Source: Microbacterium sp. (GTDB lineage Bacteria; Actinomycetota; Actinomycetes; Actinomycetales; Microbacteriaceae). From it: a DNA stretch of 10,896 bases. Positions 1 through 8,194 of this stretch are shown here, piece after piece. The notes below the pieces were generated by a model, which was given only the letters and a program-made list of their open reading frames with translations, was not told where the DNA came from and searched no databases. The stretch covers positions 1 to 10,896 of the forward strand of contig JAJUIM010000041.1 of NCBI GenBank assembly GCA_029267645.1, read 5' to 3'. How positions within the stretch are numbered: position 1 is the first letter of the stretch; each line of letters starts with the position of its first letter. A program made the translations under genes and the position numbers.

Positions 1-398
1 CCGCGCTCGCGCTGTGCGCCCGGCGCGGCGTCGCGGTCGACGCCCGGGGCCCGCACGGCGTCGGCGAGCGCGTCGCCGTCGGCGCCGAGGTCGAGCGCGT
101 CTGCGAGGCCGAAGCTCGCGACCGAGCGGCGCTCCGCGGCACGGTCGGCGAGCGGCACGATGCGCACACCGTTCCTGTCGCACATCGCGATGACCTCGGG
201 CACGAGCACGGCGCGCGTCGCGTGCAGCACGATGGTGTCGGCGTCGCGCAGCGCGTCCCATACGCGCGAGGAGGCGTCGGTCGCGGCGGCGAGCATGTCG
301 CCGGGGCGCACGAGCGCGACGACGTCGACGCCGCACTCCGCGAGCTCCGCCGCGAGCCGCGAGCCGTGCGGCTCGTCGGCCGCCACGAGCGTCGTCAT
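1..398 (-). CDS. CpaE/MinD-like protein, N-terminal part (cut by window edge)
   Basis: The frame opens with ATG at 398 and has no stop down to position 1, so about 132 N-terminal residues are visible. They begin MTTLVAADEPHGSRLAAEL and continue with alternating strand-like and helix-like blocks (DVVALVRPG, ADTIVLHATR, GVRIVPLAD), then an Ala/Asp-rich linker. This looks like the degenerate receiver-like domain that precedes the ParA/MinD-type ATPase domain in CpaE-like proteins of Flp/Tad-type clusters. The P-loop itself would lie beyond the left edge, so the ATPase assignment is inference. The ATG overlaps the stop of the upstream SAF-domain gene (ATGA), which points to translational coupling and one operon. 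CpaB-like SAF proteins are commonly found with CpaE-like ATPases, and this supports the call. No separate promoter is visible. Confidence 0.6.
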   Translation of the reverse strand, partial: MTTLVAADEPHGSRLAAELAECGVDVVALVRPGDMLAAATDASSRVWDALRDADTIVLHATRAVLVPEVIAMCDRNGVRIVPLADRAAERRSVASFGLADALDLGADGDALADAVRAPGVDRDAAPGAQRER

Positions 399-1099
399 TC
401 GGCGTCCTCGGCAGGCGCAGGGCTCGGCGTCGCCTCGTCGCCCGCACCGGCCTGCTCGGGAGCGGGCGCAGGCTCGCGCGGGACCGCGACGGGCACGGCC
501 GACAGCGCGGATCCGCCCGCCACGTGCTCGAGGACGACCGCGACGGCGTCGCGCGCGACGACGAGCTCGAGCGCGGCGCCCGCCTGGCTCACGACGCCCT
601 CCTCCGTGCGGATCTCGGCGACGGTCGCGGACGCAACGATCGACTCGGGCTCGCCGTGCTCGCCCGGTGCGACGAGCGGCGCCGCCCACAGCTCGACGGT
701 CGATCCTCGCTCGACCACTTCCGGGACGTCGAGCGCGCTGCGCACGACGACGGTCGTCGCGTCGACGACGTCGGCCTCGTCGACCGCGCCGCGCGCGAGA
801 AGCTCGCCCGAGTCGATCACGCGGGTCGCGACGAGCCCGCCCTCGAGGTCGGCGGGCGTCAGGTAGCCGTCGGCGGCCTCGCCGAGCCGCACCTCGAGCT
901 CGACGACGTCGGCGGCCGTGACCGTCTGCCCCGGCACAAGCGGACGCGAGGCCGCGAGCGCGGGCTCGGTGACGCGCGCTGCGTGGACGATGAACCAGAC
1001 GCCCGCGACGGACGTGAGGACGAGCACGATGCCGATCGCGAGGCGCACGTCGAGCCAGGCGGGTCGGCGGCCCCGCGGGGCGCGAGAGGAAGAGGACAT
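395..1099 (-). CDS. SAF-domain (CpaB/RcpC-like) single-pass membrane protein
   Basis: This 234-aa protein has a short basic N-terminus (RAPRGRRPAW), one hydrophobic membrane segment at about residues 20-40, and then a SAF-like domain at about 44-105 (SRPLVPGQTVTAADVV, VATRVIDSGELL). SAF domains are known from CpaB/RcpC pilus-assembly proteins and from antifreeze-like sialic acid synthases. The membrane anchor and gene order fit the CpaB type. The domain would face outside the membrane. The C-terminal 30 residues are Pro/Ala/Glu-rich and probably disordered. I chose ATG at 1099 because the protein then starts just before the basic, membrane-anchored segment. An in-frame GTG at 1147, inside the DnaA box, would add 16 residues. 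Neither start has a good Shine-Dalgarno site. The gene is coupled by ATGA to the CpaE-like gene. Whether a complete Tad system is present cannot be seen here. Confidence 0.75.
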   Translation of the reverse strand: MSSSSRAPRGRRPAWLDVRLAIGIVLVLTSVAGVWFIVHAARVTEPALAASRPLVPGQTVTAADVVELEVRLGEAADGYLTPADLEGGLVATRVIDSGELLARGAVDEADVVDATTVVVRSALDVPEVVERGSTVELWAAPLVAPGEHGEPESIVASATVAEIRTEEGVVSQAGAALELVVARDAVAVVLEHVAGGSALSAVPVAVPREPAPAPEQAGAGDEATPSPAPAEDAE

Positions 1100-1139
1100 G
1101 CACGAGATGCTGGCAGAGATGCCGCACCCGCCGCGGAAG

Positions 1140-1148
1140 TTATCCACA
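1140..1148 (+). promoter_or_regulatory. Consensus DnaA box TTATCCACA
   Basis: The nonamer is an exact match to the classical DnaA-binding consensus TTATNCACA. It is intergenic and lies just upstream of a divergent gene pair. With six A/T positions in such GC-rich DNA it is unlikely by chance. It is a single box with no cluster or AT-rich unwinding element, so it is more plausibly a regulatory or titration site than an origin. Binding is inferred. Confidence 0.6.
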
Positions 1149-1159
1149 GGGGCGCGAGG

Positions 1160-1176
1160 GCGGCCGCTGCGGCCGC
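1160..1176. repeat. Double GCGGCCGC palindrome next to a -10 element
   Basis: Two copies of the self-complementary octamer GCGGCCGC are separated by one T. The 17 bp therefore form both a direct repeat with a 9-bp period and one overall palindrome. It abuts the CATAAT -10-like hexamer, with which it shares base 1176. This placement is typical of an operator covering the spacer of a promoter. The adjacent HTH protein is an obvious but unproven candidate ligand. Confidence 0.45.
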
Positions 1177-1187
1177 ATAATGGGAGC
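1176..1187 (+). promoter_or_regulatory. Leaderless-type -10 element for the HTH gene
   Basis: CATAAT at 1176-1181 lies six bases before the ATG at 1188, so the transcript would begin at or within a base of the start codon. GGGAG at 1182-1186 is only one base from the ATG, too close to act as a normal Shine-Dalgarno site. No clear -35 is seen; the GCGGCCGC palindrome occupies the spacer. Confidence 0.5.
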
Positions 1188-1454
1188 ATGTCGAAGGACG
1201 AGGTCGGGCTTTTCCTGACGCCTGCGCAGGTGGCAGAGCTCCTCGCCATCACCCCAGACGAGGTCGTCGCGCTGGTGCACGAGGGCGCGCTGCGCGGCAC
1301 GCGCCTCGGCGCGCCTCCCGCCTGGCGCATCGAGCGCGCGAGCGTGCGCGACTACCTCGACGATCAGAACGAGCAGAGCCGCCGCCACGCCCTGTGGCAC
1401 CAGTCGAACGTGGCGAGCCTGCCCGAGGTGTGGGGCAGCCACACCTCGCTCTGA
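1188..1454 (+). CDS. Small MerR/excisionase-type helix-turn-helix DNA-binding protein
   Basis: This 88-aa protein carries a helix-turn-helix of the HTH_17/excisionase type at residues 10-33 (LTPAQVAELLAITPDEVVAL). A short wing and the typical W-R-I turn follow at about 36-48 (GTRLGAPPAWRI), then the closing helix SVRDYLDD. This is the fold of BldC-like and Xis-like DNA-binding proteins. There is no effector domain, so it probably acts by DNA binding alone. The C-terminal 28 residues (RRHALWHQSN onward) are outside the domain and unassigned. ATG at 1188 is preferred because the -10-like hexamer sits six bases upstream. No integrase is nearby, so a phage excisionase role is unlikely and a chromosomal regulator is more plausible. 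Its stop TGA lies directly against the stop of the convergent gene. Confidence 0.8.
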   Translation: MSKDEVGLFLTPAQVAELLAITPDEVVALVHEGALRGTRLGAPPAWRIERASVRDYLDDQNEQSRRHALWHQSNVASLPEVWGSHTSL

Positions 1455-2054
1455 TCAGAACACGCCGACGTCGCGGCGCGAGGTCCGAACCCACGCGATC
1501 GCGTCGAACGCGATCGTGCGCGTCTCCCGCACGTCGGCGGCCCTCGGCGCGAGGTCCGCGTCGTGCACGGCGAGGTCGAGGTGGTCGCCGCCGACGAGCG
1601 AGGCGGTCCCCGACGCGCGTCGACCGCTCGCGAGCCCCAGCGCGAGGGGCGCGCGGCGCCTCGCGAGCGCCCTGAGCACGAATCCGAAGGTCATGCGCCG
1701 CAGCAGCGGATCATCGGGCGCCGCCTCGAGCGACCGGGCGCGGTCGGCGGGCGCGAATCGCGCCTGCGCGATCGCGCCGGCCCGGAGGATCGTCATGCCG
1801 CGCGGTGCCGACGACGTGCCGGCGACCCAGTCGGCGCCGACGGCCTCGAGCCGCAGCTCGTGGCCCTCGCCGCCGATGTCGTCGAGCGCGAGCGTCGCGC
1901 CCGCTCCGACGGCCGCGATCCGGTCGCGGAGCGCGAGGCGCGCGATCCGCAGCCGCTCGGCCTCCCCCGCCAGCTCGCCGGCCGCCGCCTCGCGCTCGGC
2001 CGCGAACTGCTGCTCGAGATCCTCGAAGAACGGATCCCATCGCTCGTCGACCAT
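1455..2054 (-). CDS. Coiled-coil protein of unknown function
   Basis: I do not recognise a named family. The 199-aa product starts MVDERWDPFFEDLEQQFA and has a charged helical or coiled-coil stretch at about residues 8-48, rich in Glu/Arg/Ala. A segment that reads as mainly beta strand follows (TLALDDIGGEGHELRLEAV, then DWVAGTSS and GMTILRAGAIAQARF), and then an Arg/Ala-rich C-terminal half. There is no signal peptide or membrane segment, so it is probably cytoplasmic. From memory, actinobacteria carry similar short proteins near DUF6459 genes, but I cannot verify this. ATG at 2054 is preferred: TACGCT lies six bases upstream as a leaderless -10, and frame extension further upstream would run through the AT-richer intergenic region. 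The stop codon abuts that of the convergent HTH gene with no gap. Confidence 0.7.
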   Translation of the reverse strand: MVDERWDPFFEDLEQQFAAEREAAAGELAGEAERLRIARLALRDRIAAVGAGATLALDDIGGEGHELRLEAVGADWVAGTSSAPRGMTILRAGAIAQARFAPADRARSLEAAPDDPLLRRMTFGFVLRALARRRAPLALGLASGRRASGTASLVGGDHLDLAVHDADLAPRAADVRETRTIAFDAIAWVRTSRRDVGVF

Positions 2055-2195
2055 GCCCCGAGCGTACAGCGCGCACTCAGTCTGTTTACAGCGTCTGCAC
2101 AGGCATATTTTCCTCTGTCCCGGGGAAACGCCCGCGTGGTGGGGTGGAGTATTCCGATAGCGCGATGCGGCGCTCCACACGACACGAAGACGACG
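2055..2195. promoter_or_regulatory. Divergent intergenic region with likely promoters
   Basis: This 141-bp spacer is visibly richer in A/T than the surrounding genes, especially 2080-2115 and 2148-2160. On the minus strand TACGCT (complement of 2061-2066) sits six bases before the start at 2054. On the plus strand TTTACA (2085-2090) and TATTTT (2106-2111) could be a weak -35/-10 pair, although their 15-bp spacing is short. Two short dyads, CTGtttaCAG (2082-2091) and CTGcaCAG (2095-2102), lie in tandem. No element is decisive. Confidence 0.35.
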
Positions 2196-2612
2196 ATGCA
2201 GACCGCACGAATCCGACGCAGAACCGAAGACATCGACGAGCTGTTCGCTCCGCAGCACACGGGCAGCGCCGAGCTGCCCGATCCCGAGCCGCTCGTGGCC
2301 ACGCTGGCGGGAGGTGTTCTCGAGGTGATGGCGGGCGTGCGCGACGTCGACCAGCTCGCGCGGTGGCTGGCGGAGGAGCCGTACCAGGCGCTCGTGCTGC
2401 GCGCGAACCTCGCCGCGAGGGCCCGCAGCGCCAGGTCGCAGACCGCGAAGCACCCGCCGTACCGGCTGCGGCGCGTCATCTGCGCCGAGCCGGCCGACGG
2501 GGTGATCGAGGCGACCGCGATCGTCGAGACCCCGGGCCGCACGCGCGCGATCGCCATGCGCCTCGAGGGGTACGACCGCCGATGGCGCGCGACGTCGCTC
2601 GCGATCCTCTGA
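2196..2612 (+). CDS. DUF6459 / Rv3235-family protein
   Basis: This 138-aa protein has the layout of the actinobacterial Rv3235 family. A variable, charged N-terminus (1-30) is followed by a helical core (PEPLVATLAGGVLEVMAGVR and DQLARWLAEEPYQALVLR, about 31-70) and a C-terminal part ending in DRRWRATSLAIL, the usual Trp-containing end of this family. Function is unknown. The family often lies near secA in actinobacteria, as Rv3235 does near secA1 in M. tuberculosis, and here it is about 1.3 kb from secA. It has no signal peptide or membrane segment. ATG at 2196 has only a weak upstream GAAG (2186-2189) as a possible ribosome binding site. The stop is one base away from the convergent aminotransferase stop, so the two transcripts must overlap or terminate inside the opposing gene. 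Confidence 0.75.
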   Translation: MQTARIRRRTEDIDELFAPQHTGSAELPDPEPLVATLAGGVLEVMAGVRDVDQLARWLAEEPYQALVLRANLAARARSARSQTAKHPPYRLRRVICAEPADGVIEATAIVETPGRTRAIAMRLEGYDRRWRATSLAIL

Positions 2613-2613
2613 G

Positions 2614-3840
2614 CTACTGGCGGTACGACGCCAGGAAGTTGCCGAGCCGCTCGACCGCCTCCGCGAGCACGCGCGGCTCGGGCAGGTTCACGACGCGAAG
2701 GTGATCGGGCGTCTGCCAGTTGAAGCCCGTGCCCTCGACGAGCAGGATGTGCTCGGAGACAAGCAGGTCGTAGATGAGCTTCTTGTCGTCGCGGATCTCG
2801 TGCACCTCGGGGTCGAGGCGCGGGAACGCGTAGAGCGCGCCCTCGGGCTTCACGCACGAGACGCCGGGGATCGAGTTGAGCCCCTCCCACGCGACGTCGC
2901 GCTGCACGTGCAGGCGCCCGCCCGGCGCGATGAGCGCGTCGATCGACTGCATGCCCGTGAGCGCCGCGAGCACGGCGTACTGACCGGGCGCATTGGGGCT
3001 GAGGCGCGTCGAGGCGAGCAGCTGGATCCCCTCGAGGAAGCCCGACGCGTGGTCGCGCGGCCCCGTCACGATGAGCCAGCCGGAGCGGTAGCCCGCCACG
3101 CGGTACGTCTTCGAGAGCCCGTTGAAGGTGAGGCACAGCAGGTCGGGGGCGACCTGCGCCATCGAGACGTGCTTCGCCTCGTCGAAGAGGATGCGGTCGT
3201 AGATCTCGTCGCTCAGCACGAGCAGGGCGTTCTCGCGCGCGATCTGCGCGATGCCCTCGAGCACCTCACGCGAGTAGACGGCGCCCGTCGGGTTGTTCGG
3301 GTTGATGACGACGATCGCCTTCGTCTTGGGCGTGACCTTCGCGCGGATGTCCTCGAGGTCGGGCTGCCAGCCGTTCTGCTCGTCGGCGAGATAGTGCACG
3401 GGCGTGCCGCCCGACAGGCTCGTCATGGCCGTCCAGAGCGGGTAGTCGGGCGCGGGGATCAGCACCTCGTCGCCCTCGTCGAGCAGGGCCTGCATCGTCA
3501 TCGTGATGAGCTCGGAGACCCCGTTGCCGAGGTACACGTCGTCGACGTCGAAGGACGGGAATCCCTCGACGTTCTCGTAGCGACTGACGATCGCGCGGCG
3601 CGCCTCGACGATGCCGCGCGCGTCGGTGTAGCCGTGCGCCGTCGGCACGGCCCGCAGCATGTCGCGGACGATCTGGTACGGCGCCTCGAAGCCGAAGATG
3701 GCGGGGTTGCCGGTGTTGAGCTTCAGGATCGTGTGCCCGTCGGCCTCCAGCCGGTTCGCCTCTGCCAGTGCGGCGCCGCGGATCTCGTACAGGACGTTGC
3801 GGAGCTTGGACGACTGGTCGAGTGTGCGAAGGGCTGTCAT
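2614..3840 (-). CDS. alaA: Class I pyridoxal-phosphate aminotransferase, AlaA/AlaT type
   Basis: This 408-aa cytoplasmic enzyme of fold type I probably transfers the amino group of glutamate to pyruvate, giving alanine and 2-oxoglutarate. The family hallmarks are in order: Gly70-Tyr71 (GYTDARG), the PLP-contacting Asn183 in NPNNPTG (180-186), Asp211 and Tyr214 in SDEIYD, the Schiff-base Lys244 in NGLSKTYRVAGYRSGW, the phosphate-binding Arg252, and the substrate carboxylate-binding Arg382 in HLRVVNLPEPR. The N-terminus (SSKLRNVLYEIRG) and length match the AlaA/Rv0337c group better than AspC or histidinol-phosphate aminotransferases. Other 2-oxo acids could also be substrates. ATG at 3840 has TATCCT six bases upstream, pointing to a leaderless mRNA. 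A hairpin terminator separates it from secA upstream, so it is probably transcribed alone. Confidence 0.88.
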   Translation of the reverse strand: MTALRTLDQSSKLRNVLYEIRGAALAEANRLEADGHTILKLNTGNPAIFGFEAPYQIVRDMLRAVPTAHGYTDARGIVEARRAIVSRYENVEGFPSFDVDDVYLGNGVSELITMTMQALLDEGDEVLIPAPDYPLWTAMTSLSGGTPVHYLADEQNGWQPDLEDIRAKVTPKTKAIVVINPNNPTGAVYSREVLEGIAQIARENALLVLSDEIYDRILFDEAKHVSMAQVAPDLLCLTFNGLSKTYRVAGYRSGWLIVTGPRDHASGFLEGIQLLASTRLSPNAPGQYAVLAALTGMQSIDALIAPGGRLHVQRDVAWEGLNSIPGVSCVKPEGALYAFPRLDPEVHEIRDDKKLIYDLLVSEHILLVEGTGFNWQTPDHLRVVNLPEPRVLAEAVERLGNFLASYRQ

Positions 3841-3852
3841 CCCGCCAGGATA
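3841..3852 (-). promoter_or_regulatory. Leaderless-type -10 element for the aminotransferase
   Basis: On the minus strand TATCCT (complement of 3847-3852) is followed by six bases and then the ATG at 3840. This is the spacing expected when transcription starts at the start codon. No Shine-Dalgarno site with normal spacing is present, and no convincing -35 is seen in the GC-rich DNA upstream. Confidence 0.5.
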
Positions 3853-3881
3853 TGCCCGCGAACGGGGTGCGCGCGACGCGA

Positions 3882-3915
3882 CGAGGGGCCGCCGGAATCC
3901 TCCGGCGGCCCCTCG
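3882..3915 (-). terminator. Hairpin terminator downstream of secA
   Basis: A perfect 15-bp inverted repeat, CGAGGGGCCGCCGGA (3882-3896) and its complement (3901-3915), encloses the 4-base loop ATCC. It begins 14 bases after the secA stop. It has no T tract, as is common for actinobacterial hairpin terminators. It also insulates the downstream aminotransferase promoter from secA transcription. Confidence 0.85.
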
Positions 3916-3929
3916 ATGCGGCGCGAAGC

Positions 3930-6653
<2,724 letters not shown>

Positions 6654-6659
6654 GTGTCA

Positions 6660-6664
6660 CTCCC
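6660..6664 (-). promoter_or_regulatory. Shine-Dalgarno site of secA (decides a GTG start)
   Basis: The minus strand reads GGGAG, then six bases (TGACAC), then GTG at 6653. The good site and spacing support GTG as the real start of the product MANPFEK. An ATG start at this point is not available. Confidence 0.8.
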
Positions 6665-6674
6665 AGATCGACTG

Positions 6675-6699
6675 CGGCGGGTGCATCGGCGACCCGCCG
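6675..6699 (-). promoter_or_regulatory. Hairpin in the secA leader
   Basis: CGGCGGGT (6675-6682) and its exact complement ACCCGCCG (6692-6699) flank a 9-base loop. In the minus-strand transcript this 8-bp stem would end about ten bases before the GGGAG site. It could influence translation initiation or be an operator. It is too far from any upstream gene end to be an obvious terminator. The inverted repeat is seen; its role is inferred. Confidence 0.45.
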
Positions 6700-6737
6700 G
6701 ATACCCCTCGAGCCCTCGGCGCGAGACATACCCGCCC

Positions 6738-6758
6738 ATGCTATCCGCCGGATGCTAT
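6738..6758. repeat. ATGCTAT direct repeat in the secA divergent region
   Basis: ATGCTAT occurs at 6738-6744 and 6752-6758, a 14-bp period, in the 198-bp spacer between secA (minus) and the coiled-coil gene (plus). On the minus strand each copy contains TAGCAT, which fits a TANNNT -10 hexamer, so these may be tandem -10 elements of secA. No matching -35 is seen. Confidence 0.3.
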
Positions 6759-6838
6759 GCGTGTGCTCAGGCGTGCGGCTCGTCCGGCGCCTTCGCCCAG
6801 ACCGAGATCGCGTCGAGCGCGCGCAGGGCCCGCACCAC

Positions 6839-6851
6839 TAAGATCGTGCCC
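6839..6851 (+). promoter_or_regulatory. Leaderless-type -10 element for the coiled-coil gene
   Basis: TAAGAT at 6839-6844 is followed by seven bases and then ATG at 6852. No Shine-Dalgarno site lies between them, so translation from a leaderless transcript is the simplest reading. It would drive this gene and probably the lipoprotein gene 35 bases beyond it. Confidence 0.5.
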
Positions 6852-8159
6852 ATGGTGTTCTGGGGCAAGAGGAAGCGCGAAGAGCAGGAGCAGCAGGACG
6901 CCGCGGATCGAGACCTGGCGCAGCGCGCGCAGCAGGCCCTCGTCGCGACCGACGAGCGCATCCGCACGACGCGCGACGAGCTCGAGTTCGCCTCTGCCGA
7001 GCTCGGCGAGACTGCGACCAAGGATCTCCGCGACGGCCTCGACGCCGTCGCGACGCACATGCGCGAGGCCTTCGAGCTGCACCAGCTCAACCACGACCAC
7101 ATCCCCGACACCCCCGAGGAGCTGCGCACGCGCAACGCGCGCATCGTGCAGCTGTGCGACTGGGCCGAGGACGTGCTCGATGAGCGCACCGAGGTGCTGC
7201 GCGAGCGCATCGAGAAGGTACGCAACGCGCCGCGCGCGCTCGAGAAGGTGCGCGCCGACGCCGACCGGATCGCCGAGCGGCTCCCGGCCGCCGAGGAGAC
7301 GATCGCGCGGCTGCGCGAGCGCTACTCCGCCGAGGCGCTGCAGCGCGTCGGCGCGAACCCCGCCGAGGGCCGTCAGCTGATCGACTTCGCGCGGCACTCG
7401 GCCGACGTCGCCGTGCGCCGCCGCGACGCGGGGCGCCGCGACGAGGCGATGGTCGCCCTCGAGACCGCGACCGAGGCCGTGCGCCGCGCGCAGGGGATCC
7501 TCGACGCCGTCGACGACTTCGAGATCGAGGCCATGCGGGCCCAGAGCACGCTCGCCGACGTCGTCGCCGACTCGCGCAGAGACATCGCCGAGGCGCGCTC
7601 CGAGCGGCAGACCAAGGAGCTCGTGCAGGCCGTGTCCGACCTCGAGCAGGCGCTCGCGTCGCTTTCGGCACCCGGCACCCCGACGGATCCCTTCACCGAG
7701 CTGTCGCGCGTGAGCGACAAGAACGCGGCCCTCGAGCTCGCGCGCAAGCGCGCCGCGCGGCACATCCCCTCGATCGAGCACGTGAAGCACGACATCGACG
7801 CCGCCGACCGCGCGATCTCGTACGCCCGCAGCCTCATCGAGAGCCAGCGGGGCCGCATCGGCGCCGACGCACGCACCCGCCTCGCCGAGGCCGAGCGCGT
7901 GCGCATCGACGCCGGCACCCTCGTCTCCGACGAGGACACTCGCGAGCGCGCCCAGGAGCTCGCGCGACGAGCCGCCCAGCTCGGCAACGAGGCCATGCAG
8001 CTCGCCCAGCGCGACATCGACACCTCCCGAAACGACGACTGGGGAGGCATGGGCGGCCGCGGCTACGGGCGCGGCGGCGGCATCGGCGGGGGCGACATCA
8101 TGGGCGGCCTCATCGGCGGCGCCCTCCTCGGCGGGCTGCTCGGCGACATGTTCGACTGA
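6852..8159 (+). CDS. Coiled-coil protein like the C-terminal part of TPM-domain proteins
   Basis: This 435-aa protein is nearly all charged helix. The order of motifs (DELEFASAELG, REAFELHQLNHDHIPDTPEE, IVQLCDWAEDVLD, NAPRALEKV, LPAAEETIARLRERYS, then DFARHSADVAVRR) resembles the long coiled-coil region that follows the membrane segment in actinobacterial TPM-domain (Psb32/DUF477) proteins. The TPM domain, signal peptide and transmembrane segment are absent. It begins MVFWGKRKREEQEQQ, as if starting just after the membrane helix. Residues about 396-435 are glycine-rich and end in a hydrophobic glycine zipper (GGLIGGALLGGLLG) that could touch a membrane or self-assemble. Function is unknown; a scaffold or membrane-associated role is a guess. 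GTG at 6855 is an alternative start. The upstream frame shows no remnant of a lost membrane segment. Confidence 0.72.
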   Translation: MVFWGKRKREEQEQQDAADRDLAQRAQQALVATDERIRTTRDELEFASAELGETATKDLRDGLDAVATHMREAFELHQLNHDHIPDTPEELRTRNARIVQLCDWAEDVLDERTEVLRERIEKVRNAPRALEKVRADADRIAERLPAAEETIARLRERYSAEALQRVGANPAEGRQLIDFARHSADVAVRRRDAGRRDEAMVALETATEAVRRAQGILDAVDDFEIEAMRAQSTLADVVADSRRDIAEARSERQTKELVQAVSDLEQALASLSAPGTPTDPFTELSRVSDKNAALELARKRAARHIPSIEHVKHDIDAADRAISYARSLIESQRGRIGADARTRLAEAERVRIDAGTLVSDEDTRERAQELARRAAQLGNEAMQLAQRDIDTSRNDDWGGMGGRGYGRGGGIGGGDIMGGLIGGALLGGLLGDMFD

Positions 8160-8178
8160 CCCGTTCGCGTTCCCGTAC

Positions 8179-8184
8179 GAAGGA
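8179..8184 (+). promoter_or_regulatory. Shine-Dalgarno site of the solute-binding lipoprotein
   Basis: GAAGGA is followed by ten bases and then ATG at 8195. The spacing is long but usable. It supports this start, which gives a compact signal peptide. It also shows that this gene, unlike its upstream partner, is translated from a leadered position within a transcript. Confidence 0.6.
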
Positions 8185-8194
8185 CCTTCTCTCC

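Larger units (their letters stand above)
1100..1187. promoter_or_regulatory. Divergent promoter region with DnaA box and double palindrome
   Basis: This 88-bp region separates the SAF-domain gene (minus) from the HTH gene (plus). From left to right it holds a perfect DnaA box TTATCCACA at 1140-1148, two GCGGCCGC octamers (1160-1167 and 1169-1176) separated by a single T, and the plus-strand -10-like CATAAT at 1176-1181, six bases before the HTH ATG. On the minus strand, TAACTT inside GATAACTTCC overlaps the end of the DnaA box and could be the -10 of the SAF gene. The motifs are seen directly. Their regulatory use is inferred. Confidence 0.55.

Noticed and set aside
1140..1148. The DnaA box as part of a replication origin
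   Set aside because: It is a single box with no cluster, no AT-rich unwinding region and no dnaA, dnaN or parAB genes nearby.
395..1330. A 311-aa reading of the SAF-domain gene starting at 1330
   Set aside because: The extra N-terminus would overlap the HTH gene and both promoters and reads as low-complexity shadow sequence. The membrane segment is correctly placed from ATG 1099.
1188..1454. The HTH gene as a phage excisionase marking an integrated element
   Set aside because: There is no integrase, attachment-site repeat, tRNA gene or phage gene in the window, and the family is also common among chromosomal regulators.
6654..6851. A decayed TPM or membrane domain upstream of the coiled-coil gene
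   Set aside because: In-frame translation upstream shows no hydrophobic segment or TPM-like motif, and a good -10-like element lies right before the ATG.
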